Part shown: positions 7,694 to 15,226 of the stretch, in pieces
Position numbering within the stretch: the stretch's first letter is position 1
How the letters are laid out: each line of letters starts with the position of its first letter
Virus record (IMG/VR): IMGVR_UViG_3300010233_000194
Location: 4,040 to 28,263 of that record
Reading direction: 5' to 3' (one strand)
Source of the DNA: a virus
Length of the DNA stretch: 24,224 nucleotides
Notes under the pieces: model-generated
Told to the model about the DNA's origin: nothing
Database searches by the model: none
What the model saw: the letters and a program-made list of their open reading frames with translations, nothing else
Translations under genes and position numbers: made by a program

Positions 7694-7927
7694 TTACCAA
7701 GTTACAGGTTGGTTAGTGATTTTTCGCAAGCCGAGGTTGATTGCAGTCAGCGCAAGAGCTTGTAGCTCCGCACCGATCACAAAGCCGTAGCGCATCTGTA
7801 GACCTAGCGCGGCGGCACAGACTATGTTCACCCAGAATGTCTTGGAGAGATAGAACTTCTTTCCAGTCACTTGGCTTACTAAAGCGTCCGATGCTGCTGC
7901 GGCGATGGCTGAATTTACATCAGTCAT
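7694..7927 (-). CDS. Small membrane protein of lysis region, possible second holin
   Basis: 77 residues. An Ala-rich N-terminus (NSAIAAAASDALVSQVTGKK) precedes two hydrophobic segments: FWVNIVCAAALGLQM (about 31-45), then FVIGAELQALALTAINLGLR (about 49-68). It ends KITNQPVTW. Size and topology fit a small class II holin or a phage membrane accessory protein. I recall close look-alikes annotated only as hypothetical next to lysis genes. Its ATG overlaps the upstream stop (ATGA), and it lies four bases before the next small membrane gene. Lysis involvement is inferred from location and hydrophobicity. Confidence 0.7.
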   Translation of the reverse strand: MTDVNSAIAAAASDALVSQVTGKKFYLSKTFWVNIVCAAALGLQMRYGFVIGAELQALALTAINLGLRKITNQPVTW

Positions 7928-8154
7928 TCTTTTACCTCTGCTTCGGCAGGTTGCTCAGCTAGAGCTTGTTTCAGCATAGACAAGAACGCATCCTTGCCCA
8001 CGTTGAGTTGTTGCAGTTGGAACTGAGTCGATGCAATCTTGCGGTCTAGGTCGGCCGTGTGGTTCAACAAAAGAATTTGGTTCTCGTTGAACTCGTTAAC
8101 GTCATACTCGGTTCCGTCAATGGTCACGATCTGAGGGGTATTGGTTTTGCTCAT
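7924..8154 (-). CDS. Small coiled-coil phage protein, DUF6447-like
   Basis: 76 residues: PQIVTIDGTEYDVNEFNENQ, then a helix with LLNHTADLDRKIASTQFQLQ and a second helix with VGKDAFLSMLKQALAEQ. The short beta hairpin (V-T-I-D-G-x-E-Y) followed by two helices resembles small proteins grouped as DUF6447 in cyanophages and freshwater phages. The assignment is from memory. The function is unknown. The start is supported by AAAGGAAA about 7 bases upstream. A GC-rich hairpin separates it from the preceding gene, while its stop overlaps the next ATG. Confidence 0.72.
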   Translation of the reverse strand: MSKTNTPQIVTIDGTEYDVNEFNENQILLLNHTADLDRKIASTQFQLQQLNVGKDAFLSMLKQALAEQPAEAEVKE

Positions 8155-8174
8155 TTCGTTTTTCCTTTCAATGT

Positions 8175-8196
8175 GCCGCCAAGGTCGGGTGGCGGC
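8175..8196 (-). other. Intergenic GC hairpin, possible weak terminator or processing site
   Basis: GCCGCCA pairs with TGGCGGC (7 bp) around an 8-base loop in the 48-base gap between two small genes. No U-run follows on the minus strand; the sequence passes into the AAAGGAAA ribosome-binding site of the next gene. A classic intrinsic terminator is therefore unlikely. It could attenuate transcription, protect a 3' end or mark an RNase site. Confidence 0.5.
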
Positions 8197-8202
8197 TTCC
8201 CG

Positions 8203-8427
8203 TTACTTAATCGCAGCCTTCAGGGGTGCAAGGTCTTGGTCTTGCATGAAGTCTTTTGCAATCATAATTTTTAAGTGCGAAACGTTACGCTCCAAGCAGT
8301 CTGCCCAGTCAGCATCTTCCATGCCTTCGGGCTGTCCTGCGTTGATGAGGTTCACGCTGTCCATACATGCTGAAAAATGCCTAGCGATTTCTTCTGCTGT
8401 AGGTTGCTCAATGTTCATGTTTTCCAT
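8203..8427 (-). CDS. Small conserved phage protein (74 residues), intact copy
   Basis: It opens MENMNIEQPTAEEIARHFSA and continues CMDSVNLINAGQPEGMEDAD, WADCLERNVSHLKIMIAKD and a DLAPLKAAIK end. It is acidic and helical with no recognised catalytic motif. I recall similar short proteins in freshwater phages, of unknown function. Its first 20 bases lie inside the end of the GIY-YIG gene, and its AAAGGAG ribosome-binding site is built from that gene's codons. A truncated 21-codon relative (TAEEVAKHYSAAL) lies on the far side of the nuclease gene at 9106-9171. The start at 8427 is supported by the ribosome-binding site; an internal ATG at codon 4 is an alternative. Confidence 0.75.
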   Translation of the reverse strand: MENMNIEQPTAEEIARHFSACMDSVNLINAGQPEGMEDADWADCLERNVSHLKIMIAKDFMQDQDLAPLKAAIK

Positions 8428-9100
8428 TTACGACTCCTTTCAAGTCTTTTGTGTAACCAAGTTTAATGTATCCAAATTTCTCTGGATACAGTCTCAAGCG
8501 CGTGCGAATTGTTGAGTAATTCACCCCCGTGTACTCCGCCAACTCTTTTGCACATCCGAAAAATTTATTATCAAACATGACGGCATTTGCTGAATGATTA
8601 TTCCTGCCAGATTTTGCTTTTGAAATCTTTTCGCAAAACTCTTGGCTCATTTTTCTACCTTGACCAGCCGCCGATATTTTCGCTCTTATTTCATCTGTAA
8701 ACACCAGCTTTGCCCTTGCTGCTCTCAAATTGGCGCGCTGCTCTTCGGTAAACACATGACCAAAAGTCCAATGTTTTTCACCCATTTGGGCTTCTGCTAT
8801 TTTTCTTTTGGCCTCATCTGTATGCCGCAAACCTGACGGGCCTTCGCCACCATCCGTCTTGTTTGCCAACTTTAAACCCATGCGTTTAAGTTGATCTATG
8901 CGCTCCATCTCTACCAAAAATGATAAATCTTCCTCAATTCCATCGGCAACCAACCGAACAGAATATCCGCCAGCCTTGGCAACAATACTGTTCCAATGCT
9001 TGTTTCTACGATGTTTTGAATGCGCCCGACGAAGACTACCTTTGCCAACATAGAAAATGGCATTGGTGTCAGGTCGGATGTGTTCGTAGACGCAAAACAT
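8408..9100 (-). CDS. GIY-YIG homing endonuclease with NUMOD3 and IENR1-like modules
   Basis: 230 residues. GIY-YIG catalytic domain at about 1-85: CVYEHI (GIY-equivalent), FYVGKG (16-21, YIG-equivalent), with Arg24/Arg25 and Glu64/Glu66 as candidates for the conserved catalytic Arg and Glu. TDGGEGPSGLRHTDE follows (82-96). NUMOD3-type DNA-binding repeats run from about 91 to 166 (HTDEAKRKI, FTEEQRANL, FTDEIRAKI, MSQEFCEKI). An IENR1/NUMOD1-like helix-turn-helix lies at about 170-205 (FGCAKELAEYTGVNYSTIR). It should nick or cleave a specific site and spread by homing. There is no Shine-Dalgarno: the ATG lies 5 bases after the stop of a 21-codon open frame, which suggests coupled translation. 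It is free-standing, not inside an intron that I can see. Confidence 0.9.
   Translation of the reverse strand: MFCVYEHIRPDTNAIFYVGKGSLRRAHSKHRRNKHWNSIVAKAGGYSVRLVADGIEEDLSFLVEMERIDQLKRMGLKLANKTDGGEGPSGLRHTDEAKRKIAEAQMGEKHWTFGHVFTEEQRANLRAARAKLVFTDEIRAKISAAGQGRKMSQEFCEKISKAKSGRNNHSANAVMFDNKFFGCAKELAEYTGVNYSTIRTRLRLYPEKFGYIKLGYTKDLKGVVNGKHEH
8434..8440 (-). promoter_or_regulatory. Ribosome-binding site supplied by the nuclease 3' end
   Basis: AAAGGAG, six bases (TCGTAA) before ATG 8425-8427. It is formed by the Leu-Lys-Gly-Val codons near the end of the GIY-YIG gene. The downstream gene therefore keeps a strong start signal despite the inserted nuclease gene. Confidence 0.7.
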
Positions 9101-9105
9101 TTTGG

Positions 9106-9171
9106 TTAAAGTGCTGCGGAATAATGCTTAGCAACTTCTTCGGCGGTGATTTGTTCAATGATTTCAGTCAT
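9106..9171 (-). pseudogene. Truncated 21-codon remnant of the 74-residue gene
   Basis: This open frame reads MTEIIEQITAEEVAKHYSAA plus Leu, then TAA. Aligned to the start of the 74-residue gene (MNIEQPTAEEIARHFSACM), it shares I-E-Q-x-T-A-E-E-x-A-x-H-x-S-A. The match stops at the position where the intact protein continues with DSVNLI. It has a good ribosome-binding site (AAAGGAAA) and lies between the S74 fibre gene and the GIY-YIG nuclease. Two readings fit: a paralogue cut off when the nuclease arrived, or a leader segment carried with the nuclease. It is probably still translated and may couple translation into the nuclease gene, which has no Shine-Dalgarno of its own. Confidence 0.6.
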
Positions 9172-9188
9172 TTCAGTTTCCTTTCAGT

Positions 9189-11768
9189 TTAAGGGTGGGT
9201 TGCTTTATAAGCATCAAATTCAGCTTTGAGTTCTTGGATTGCCTTGACAAGAATTGGAATCAATACAGTTGTCTTAATTGACTTTGTAAATTTTCCAGTT
9301 AAATTTCCATCAGCATCTTGGTCTGCTGTTTCATCAACCATTGCAGGGAACACTTGCTCTAATTCTTGAGCAATAAAACCAATTTGTTTTTGGTTTGCAT
9401 CTGTTTTGAAATTGAAGTTTTTAACTTGTAAACGCATTACATCAGCAAGTTTTGGTGTTGCATCAATAATGTTTTCTTTCAGTTTTTGGTCTGAAATTGT
9501 GCCGTAAGTGCCGTTGGTGTTGTAACAGTTACCATCACCGCGAACAAAAAATCTTTGTGTGCTTGTATCTGACCTATAGGCAATGGCATTAAAACCTGTA
9601 CCCGATGCCATACCAGTTCTAATGTCAATAATGTTTGCCGTATAACCCGTGGTTGAGGCGGCAAGAAATAAAGCAGAAGAGGTATTATTACCGCTTGCTG
9701 AAGTTGCAAGCAATGCAGCAGAGCCACTTGCCCCTTTAATATTGAACCATTGGTCACCAATACCTAATGCGCTTGCACTTCCATTTATATAGCCATATCC
9801 ATTGCTATCAAAATACTGTCGTGGATTCCCATCACCATCAGACAGCACGATGTAGTTGCTTGCTGTGCGAATGTCTAAGCCACCTTGGTTGCCGTTGTAA
9901 GAGCCAAGGATTGTGTTCTTAGCGCCAGATGTAACAGCGTTACCCGCTAACTTACCAAAGAATGTGTTTCCGCCACCTGTAGTGCTTTCACCAGCGTAGT
10001 AACCAGCCATGCAATTGTCACTTGCGGTAGTAACTAACCTGCCAGCGCCAATACCTAAATAAACACTATTTGTACCAGTCGTATTACTATACCCAGCCTG
10101 ATAACCTACAGCAGTGTTGTTAGAGGCTGTGGTGTTTTTTGCTAATGCGCCGTTGCCAATTCCAGTGTTGTATGAACCAGTCGTGTTGGAGTACAAAACA
10201 GGCCACAATCCGCTGTCTGGGCCGCCAACAGCAGTGTTGTAATTTCCAGTCGTGTTTGAATAAAGGGCTTCATCACCAAAAGCGGCAAGATAATTGCCAG
10301 TTGTGTTTGCGTATCCCGCTTGAAAGCCAACAATGGTGTGCCTAGTGCCAGTAGTGTTGTAGTATCCCGCCTGATAACCTACAGCAGTGTTGTTAGAGGC
10401 TGTGGTGTTGGAGTAGAGGGCCTGCTCCCCAAGGGCCGTGTTGTAGGAGCCTGTGGTGTTTAACTGAACCGAGTTTTTACCAATAGCGGTGTTTGATGTG
10501 CCAGTGGTGGTGTTCTTCAACGCAGAACCACCAAAAGATGAGTTAACACCAGTGGTGTTGGCATACCCCGCGTTATATCCTACAGCAGTACCTTCTGAGC
10601 CTGTGGTGTTGGAAGTAAGTGCCTCATACCCAAAAGCCGTGTTATATGAGGCTGTGGTGTTGGAGCGGAGAGCTGACTGACCAACGGCAGTGTTGAGGCT
10701 TCCCGTGGTGTTAGAGGAAAGAGCTGTACGCCCATTTGCAGTGTTACGCTCACCAGTTGTGTTGGCATTCAGTGCCTCATATCCGCTTGCGGTGTTATAA
10801 CTCCCTGTTGTGTTGGATAACAGCGCTGTAACGCCAATTGCCGTGTTTTGAGAACCACTTGTATTTACACTCAAAACACTAGCACCCACCGCAGTGTTGG
10901 TAGACACAGCACCTGCACCACGTCCTACTGTAAGTCCGTAGATGAGAGCATCTGAGTTTGCTACTTCTAGCTTTTTAGATGGTGAACTCGTCCCAATACC
11001 CAGACCTGTGGAGGTTAGGCGCATTTGTTCGGCAGATGAGCTATACCAAATTGTGTTGCCGCTGTTGTCAAGCGTCTGCATCTTCCCATTACCACTCCAC
11101 AAATTTGTTGCACCGCTTTGCACTGCGCCAAAATGTGTGGAGCCGCTGTACATGATGACGCCACTATCCCCTGCGGCTGCGGAAAGATTGCCAATCGTAT
11201 AAGTGCTTGCCGTACCTACTTTAAATAAAGTTGCGCCATTGTTGCCAAGATTGTCTCGTGCCTGAAGAAAAGAATTGGTTGTGGTAGCCGTTGCGTCATT
11301 GGACAAAATGCCGTTCACAAATTGCAACGCAGAGCCACTTGTCAACACTTTAGAGCCATTGAGGTAAGCAACACCGTTAGCTGTGCCGTAAGACAAGGTT
11401 TCGCTTGTGCCGATGGTTGTAGTAGTAAACGAACCAGCAGCAGGAGTAGTAGCACCCACAGTACCGTTCAATGGGCCAGAGAAGCCCGAAGAGGTCAATA
11501 CTGTACCGCTCCATGTCAGGGAAGCAGAACCACCTAAAGCACCAGCATTGTTAAACTGCACTTGGGTAGTAGAACCACCGATAGAGCCTGTGGCTTTGGA
11601 GGCCATAGTCTGAACAACGCCAGCGCTGTCCTTGTAGAAAAGGCGTCCATCTGCGGTGTTAATCGCCAACTCTGCGCCGTTGGTGTTATCAAGGTTAGCT
11701 GCAAGCGGGACACTAGAAGCTGTCGAGCTAGCATAAATTTTTATGGGGGTAAATCCTGTGGCGGCCAT
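9189..11768 (-). CDS. Tail fibre/spike with 17-residue repeats and S74 chaperone
   Basis: 859 residues. The N-terminus (about 1-130) carries motifs common in phage fibres: QVQFNNAGALGGSASLTW (69-86) and ATTPAAGSFTTTTIGT (106-121). Residues 251-270 read LTSTGLGIGTSSPSKKLEVA, a frequent fibre linker. An array of about twenty 17-residue units (288-628) follows the pattern G-x-x-N-T-A-x-G-x-x-A-L-x-x-N-T-T, reminiscent of trimeric beta-roll heads of YadA type. The C-terminal ~100 residues are a peptidase S74 intramolecular chaperone: SDQKLKENI with Ser759 and Lys764, the Ser-Lys spacing of the self-cleaving dyad in endosialidase-type fibres, then IGFIAQELEQVFP. The chaperone should trimerise the fibre and then cut itself off. 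It is likely a receptor-binding protein. Its AAAGG ribosome-binding site lies in the end of the upstream nuclease gene. Confidence 0.88.
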   Translation of the reverse strand: MAATGFTPIKIYASSTASSVPLAANLDNTNGAELAINTADGRLFYKDSAGVVQTMASKATGSIGGSTTQVQFNNAGALGGSASLTWSGTVLTSSGFSGPLNGTVGATTPAAGSFTTTTIGTSETLSYGTANGVAYLNGSKVLTSGSALQFVNGILSNDATATTTNSFLQARDNLGNNGATLFKVGTASTYTIGNLSAAAGDSGVIMYSGSTHFGAVQSGATNLWSGNGKMQTLDNSGNTIWYSSSAEQMRLTSTGLGIGTSSPSKKLEVANSDALIYGLTVGRGAGAVSTNTAVGASVLSVNTSGSQNTAIGVTALLSNTTGSYNTASGYEALNANTTGERNTANGRTALSSNTTGSLNTAVGQSALRSNTTASYNTAFGYEALTSNTTGSEGTAVGYNAGYANTTGVNSSFGGSALKNTTTGTSNTAIGKNSVQLNTTGSYNTALGEQALYSNTTASNNTAVGYQAGYYNTTGTRHTIVGFQAGYANTTGNYLAAFGDEALYSNTTGNYNTAVGGPDSGLWPVLYSNTTGSYNTGIGNGALAKNTTASNNTAVGYQAGYSNTTGTNSVYLGIGAGRLVTTASDNCMAGYYAGESTTGGGNTFFGKLAGNAVTSGAKNTILGSYNGNQGGLDIRTASNYIVLSDGDGNPRQYFDSNGYGYINGSASALGIGDQWFNIKGASGSAALLATSASGNNTSSALFLAASTTGYTANIIDIRTGMASGTGFNAIAYRSDTSTQRFFVRGDGNCYNTNGTYGTISDQKLKENIIDATPKLADVMRLQVKNFNFKTDANQKQIGFIAQELEQVFPAMVDETADQDADGNLTGKFTKSIKTTVLIPILVKAIQELKAEFDAYKATHP
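9885..10907 (-). repeat. 51-bp / 17-residue tandem repeat array in fibre gene
   Basis: About twenty imperfect 51-bp units encode G-x-x-N-T-A-x-G-x-x-A-L-x-x-N-T-T. Two units are 16 residues and one is 23 (with a PDSGLWPV insertion). The DNA of most units is diverged, but one 41-bp block is identical at 10096-10136 and 10369-10409, a sign of recent copying or conversion within the array. Confidence 0.85.
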
Positions 11769-11770
11769 AT

Positions 11771-12439
11771 TTAAACCTTTCTTTCGTTTAGTTTCTTAGC
11801 TGCAATAGTAGCTAATCTTGATGTAATCCGTTTGTTAATCTGTTCCGGGCTTTGTTTTTTGCCTTTGTGAGTGGCAGAAATAATAGCTCTGTGTTCTTCT
11901 GACATTTTTCTTCCCAATGCTTTTTGTCGAATCTTATCTTTTGCTTCTGCGCTTAATTTTTTGCGCTTACCAGCTTCTGATATTTTAGACTTTTGTTCAT
12001 CAGTAAGAACCCTTTCAAGATTTATTTTTTTCAAATAATCTTTTGTTTCTTGCGTATGTTTTTTACCGGTGTTTGCAAGCCTAAGCTTTTCCAGCTGCTC
12101 TTGAGTAAGTTTCCTACCTTTGTTTAAGCGAGAAATTCTTTGCTTAACTTCATCTGTATGACGCAATCCCACACAGCCCTCACCACCATCAGTAACATTT
12201 GCCAAAACAAATCCCATGTCTCTAAAAGATTCAATTAACAATTTTTCGTGGTCAAATGCATCTTTCTCTGTATCCCAATACGCCAATACTTCCACATTGG
12301 GTTTTCCATATTTATTTACAATACGTGCCCAATGTGGGTTTCTTCCTTTTTTACTGTACGCACGATTACCTTGGCCCTTTCCTATGTAGAACAGGCCGCC
12401 TTGATCTGGCTTGTAATGTGCATACGTGTAAAACTGCAT
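11771..12439 (-). CDS. GIY-YIG homing endonuclease with NUMOD3 repeats (second copy)
   Basis: 222 residues. Catalytic domain at about 1-85: FYTYAH (GIY-equivalent), LFYIGKG (16-22, YIG-equivalent), candidate catalytic Arg26 and Glu70 (KLLIE). VTDGGEGCVGLRHTDEVK (82-99) matches the other nuclease in this window at nearly the same place. Four to five NUMOD3-type helices follow (about 92-205: HTDEVKQRI, LTQEQLEKL, HTQETKDYL, LTDEQKSKI, LSAEAKDKI, MSEEHRAII). It lacks the C-terminal IENR1-like module of the copy at 8408-9100, so it probably recognises a different site. It sits between the collagen-like fibre and the S74 fibre, with no Shine-Dalgarno, 12 bases after the upstream stop codon. It is free-standing. 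Confidence 0.9.
   Translation of the reverse strand: MQFYTYAHYKPDQGGLFYIGKGQGNRAYSKKGRNPHWARIVNKYGKPNVEVLAYWDTEKDAFDHEKLLIESFRDMGFVLANVTDGGEGCVGLRHTDEVKQRISRLNKGRKLTQEQLEKLRLANTGKKHTQETKDYLKKINLERVLTDEQKSKISEAGKRKKLSAEAKDKIRQKALGRKMSEEHRAIISATHKGKKQSPEQINKRITSRLATIAAKKLNERKV
11776..11780 (-). promoter_or_regulatory. Ribosome-binding site supplied by the second nuclease 3' end
   Basis: AAAGG, seven bases before ATG 11766-11768. It is formed by the final Arg-Lys-Val codons of the GIY-YIG gene. The TAA stop of the nuclease lies between this site and the fibre-gene ATG. Confidence 0.65.
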
Positions 12440-12451
12440 GATAAAACTATA

Positions 12452-15226
12452 TCAGAATGTGCCGCCAGAAACGGAAGTAACTCCGTATCCCGATAGTGTA
12501 GTAGGTTTGCTTGTTAAATCTGCAAATGAACCTGAAAAAAGTGTAGGCTTATTTGTCAAATCAGCGTAAGAGCCAGAGGTTGCAACAGTCGCCAAGCTGG
12601 AGGTGTTGGCCTTCAGAGCAATTGCTGTGTCAATGGCTGTTTTTGTGTAAGCGTCAGTAATACCAAACCCAGCGATAGTGGTGGGTACGCTAGACAAACC
12701 AGAGAATGGGATGTTGATGTTAGCTGTGCCGTCAAAGGACACACCTGCAATCAGTCGTGCATTCTGTAGGGCTGTAGCTGTTCCTGCGTTACCTGTAACG
12801 GTTGTAGGCGAGGCGTGAACGTGGTCTGAACGAGCCGCTGTGGTAGCTGTACCTGCTGCTGCCGTACCCAATGCTGCACCTGCTGTAGCGCCCAAAGACA
12901 AGAGGCTAGGTCTGTTAGTTAGGTCTGCGTAATCACCAGAGGTTGCCACGGTGGCTAGGCTAGGTTTACCCGTCAGATCAGAGTAAGCGCCCGAGGTGGC
13001 TACGGTAGCCAACGAAGGTTTACCTGTGAGGTCAGAATAAGCACCAGTAGAGGCTACGGTGGCGTAGGTGGGTTTGCCTGTCAGGTCGGAGTAAGCACCG
13101 CTAGTAGCCACGGTAGCGAGACTAGAGGTGTTGGCTTTACCAGATATTGCAGTTGTAACATACGATTCGGTAGCCAAAGCCACTTCTTGTGAGGTGGGGC
13201 CAGCAACCCATTTGCCAGAGGTTTCATCCCACAACAGACGCTGACGAGCCAAGTCGCCACGATCCACGTCCAAACCAGCATAACGCAGTGTTACGCCCGA
13301 TCCAGCTTCACCTTTGTTCACGGTGATGATGTTGTCTTTGACCGTCAGAACTGTTGAGTTAACAGTAGTAGGAGTACCCGCTACGGTGAAGTTGCCCGAA
13401 ACAGTCAGGTTACCAGAGATGGTCTGATCGCCCACAGTAGCCACGGTGGGAGCAGTCAGGGTAACTTGCGTAGCAGAGGTCACGCGAGTCAGAGCGCCTT
13501 GGCCTGAAGATTGAATCAGCACATCACCGTTTTGGCCTGTGGTCTGGATGGTTGTAGAAGCTGCCGAATCCAGCACCAAGTTTCCTGTACCGCTTGTGGC
13601 GATACGCATACCTTGGTTTACATCAGATGTGAAGTTGATGGTGTTGGCAGAAGAACCCAGAACCGCCACTCCATCCACATACAAAGTAGAGGCGTCAAGG
13701 TACATTTCCTTGGCGTAGATGGCTGCAAACTTCTTGGAAGCAGAACCGATGTTGGTCACACCTGCCACGGATGGGAGGATGTCTCCGCTTACGGTCAGGG
13801 CCTTAGTAGCGAAGTCTTGCGCCGCAGAACCACCAGCGGCAGCCACGGATGGCTTGTTGGTCAGGTCAGCATACGAACCCGAGAACAGGCTGGGTTTGCC
13901 AGTCAAGTCGGCGTAGTCACCAGAAGTCGCCACGGTTGCCAAAGTAGGCTTACCCGACAGATCAGAATAAAGACCAGAGGTGGCTACGGTAGACAGAGAA
14001 GGTTTACCAGTCAGGCTTGCGTAAGTACCAGCGGTAGCTACAGAGGCTAAGGTAGAAGGATTAACAGGCGTGTAACCCAGAGCAGACTGGATAGAAGAGG
14101 TGGTTACGGAGGCGTCTGAACCTGCTGGGCCAGTAGCACCTGTCGCACCTGCTGGGCCTTGTGGGCCAGTCAAGCCTGTAGAACCTGTTGGGCCAGCGGG
14201 GCCAGTAGCTCCAGTAGAACCTGTGTCGCCCTTCAAGCCTTGGATACCTTGGATACCCTGTGCGCCAGTAGCACCTGTAGGGCCAGTCGAGCCTGTGTCT
14301 CCCTTGTCGCCCTTTAAGCCTTGTGGGCCTTGAGCACCAGCAGGGCCTGTTGCACCGTCAGCACCAGCCGATCCAGTGTCACCCTTAAGACCTTGGGGGC
14401 CTGTGGCTCCAGTATCACCTTTAACGCCTTGAATACCTTGTGGGCCTTGTGCGCCTGTTGCACCAGTAGCGCCGTTAGGGCCAGCAGGGCCTTGAGCACC
14501 AGTGGCTCCAGCAGCGCCTGTAGCACCTGTATCACCCTTTAACTGAGCAACTACGCCAGCGGGGAGTGTGGTGACGTTAGACAGGTCTTTATTAGCTTTA
14601 TTGGAAACAGTCGTTGTCAATGCGGAAACAGCCGACTCATCAGAAGCCAATTGGTCTGCGATTTCTTTCAGCGTATCCAAGGCAGCGGGAGCAGCGCCCA
14701 CTACAGCAGAGATAGAAGCGTCAATCTGCGGCTGGATGCTTGCACCAGTCAGAGCAGGAGAGCCATTAATGTACACGCCTGAAGTGTTGATTTCAACAGC
14801 CTGACCCACTTGGATCAAACTAGCTTTCAACAGGGGAACGTCCACTGTATCAGGAGCCACCACCATCACTGTACCGCGAACGGCGCTAGTAAATGTTAAG
14901 CGGAAAGAGTTAGCGTCAATGTCTTGTTTACCGACCGACAAGATGTTGCCAGTCTGGTCTTTAACCTGAATCCACAAGTTAGTGCTGTTCAGGTTGTGAG
15001 TCACAACCCAAGTGGAAGAATCCAAACCTTGGCTGTGGATGTATGAGTTTGTCTTAGATGCAAAGGGATACCAAGTCTCCAGATCACCCACCTTGATGTA
15101 GGCAAACAGACACTTGTCCTTGATCATAATAGTGCCAATTTGTGGGTTGGCGGGGAAGCCAGACTCATCCACCGACATAACCAACGCACCGTACAGTGCT
15201 AGGTCGTTATAGATTCTTGATTCCAT
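12452..15226 (-). CDS. Collagen-like tail fibre (924 residues)
   Basis: N-terminal part (1-70) starts [20 protein letters not shown] and is probably the virion-attachment end. An HNL beta-module follows (71-124, [18 protein letters not shown]). Residues 181-203 ([20 protein letters not shown]) are a recurrent fibre helix. A collagen-like region has 47 uninterrupted Gly-X-Y triplets (231-371). Phage-tail repeats of the type [17 protein letters not shown], as in the PTR family, occur at about 390-455, 690-790 and 885-915. In between lie beta motifs such as [20 protein letters not shown]. It ends SVSGGTF. It probably forms a long trimer for adsorption. No chaperone is fused. Its start follows TAA directly, with an AAAGG ribosome-binding site. 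The downstream GIY-YIG gene appears inserted at its 3' end. Confidence 0.85.
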   Translation of the reverse strand: MESRIYNDLALYGALVMSVDESGFPANPQIGTIMIKDKCLFAYIKVGDLETWYPFASKTNSYIHSQGLDSSTWVVTHNLNSTNLWIQVKDQTGNILSVGKQDIDANSFRLTFTSAVRGTVMVVAPDTVDVPLLKASLIQVGQAVEINTSGVYINGSPALTGASIQPQIDASISAVVGAAPAALDTLKEIADQLASDESAVSALTTTVSNKANKDLSNVTTLPAGVVAQLKGDTGATGAAGATGAQGPAGPNGATGATGAQGPQGIQGVKGDTGATGPQGLKGDTGSAGADGATGPAGAQGPQGLKGDKGDTGSTGPTGATGAQGIQGIQGLKGDTGSTGATGPAGPTGSTGLTGPQGPAGATGATGPAGSDASVTTSSIQSALGYTPVNPSTLASVATAGTYASLTGKPSLSTVATSGLYSDLSGKPTLATVATSGDYADLTGKPSLFSGSYADLTNKPSVAAAGGSAAQDFATKALTVSGDILPSVAGVTNIGSASKKFAAIYAKEMYLDASTLYVDGVAVLGSSANTINFTSDVNQGMRIATSGTGNLVLDSAASTTIQTTGQNGDVLIQSSGQGALTRVTSATQVTLTAPTVATVGDQTISGNLTVSGNFTVAGTPTTVNSTVLTVKDNIITVNKGEAGSGVTLRYAGLDVDRGDLARQRLLWDETSGKWVAGPTSQEVALATESYVTTAISGKANTSSLATVATSGAYSDLTGKPTYATVASTGAYSDLTGKPSLATVATSGAYSDLTGKPSLATVATSGDYADLTNRPSLLSLGATAGAALGTAAAGTATTAARSDHVHASPTTVTGNAGTATALQNARLIAGVSFDGTANINIPFSGLSSVPTTIAGFGITDAYTKTAIDTAIALKANTSSLATVATSGSYADLTNKPTLFSGSFADLTSKPTTLSGYGVTSVSGGTF
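14114..14536 (-). repeat. Collagen-like Gly-X-Y repeat region
   Basis: 47 consecutive triplets with Gly in the first position, rich in [12 protein letters not shown] and GST. Three near-identical blocks contain [11 protein letters not shown] or [11 protein letters not shown]. This should form a triple-helical rod within a trimeric fibre. DNA codons vary among the triplets. Confidence 0.88.

Noticed and set aside
8408-9171. Group I intron hosting the GIY-YIG gene
   Set aside because: The flanks do not join into one reading frame: the remnant ends in its own stop and the downstream gene has its own start and ribosome-binding site. No intron core structure could be identified by eye.
9885-10907. 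Regular repeats that could suggest a CRISPR array
   Set aside because: The 51-bp period is in frame with a fibre protein, the units are all coding and imperfect, and there are no unique spacers or palindromic repeats.
13511-14050. Plus-strand open frame of 179 codons
   Set aside because: It is antisense to the 924-residue fibre, low-complexity and repetitive because it mirrors that gene's repeats, and has no plausible ribosome-binding site or family.
14100-14542. Pro/Val- and Ser/Cys-rich plus-strand frames opposite the collagen region
   Set aside because: They are the complement of GGN-rich collagen codons and not independent genes.
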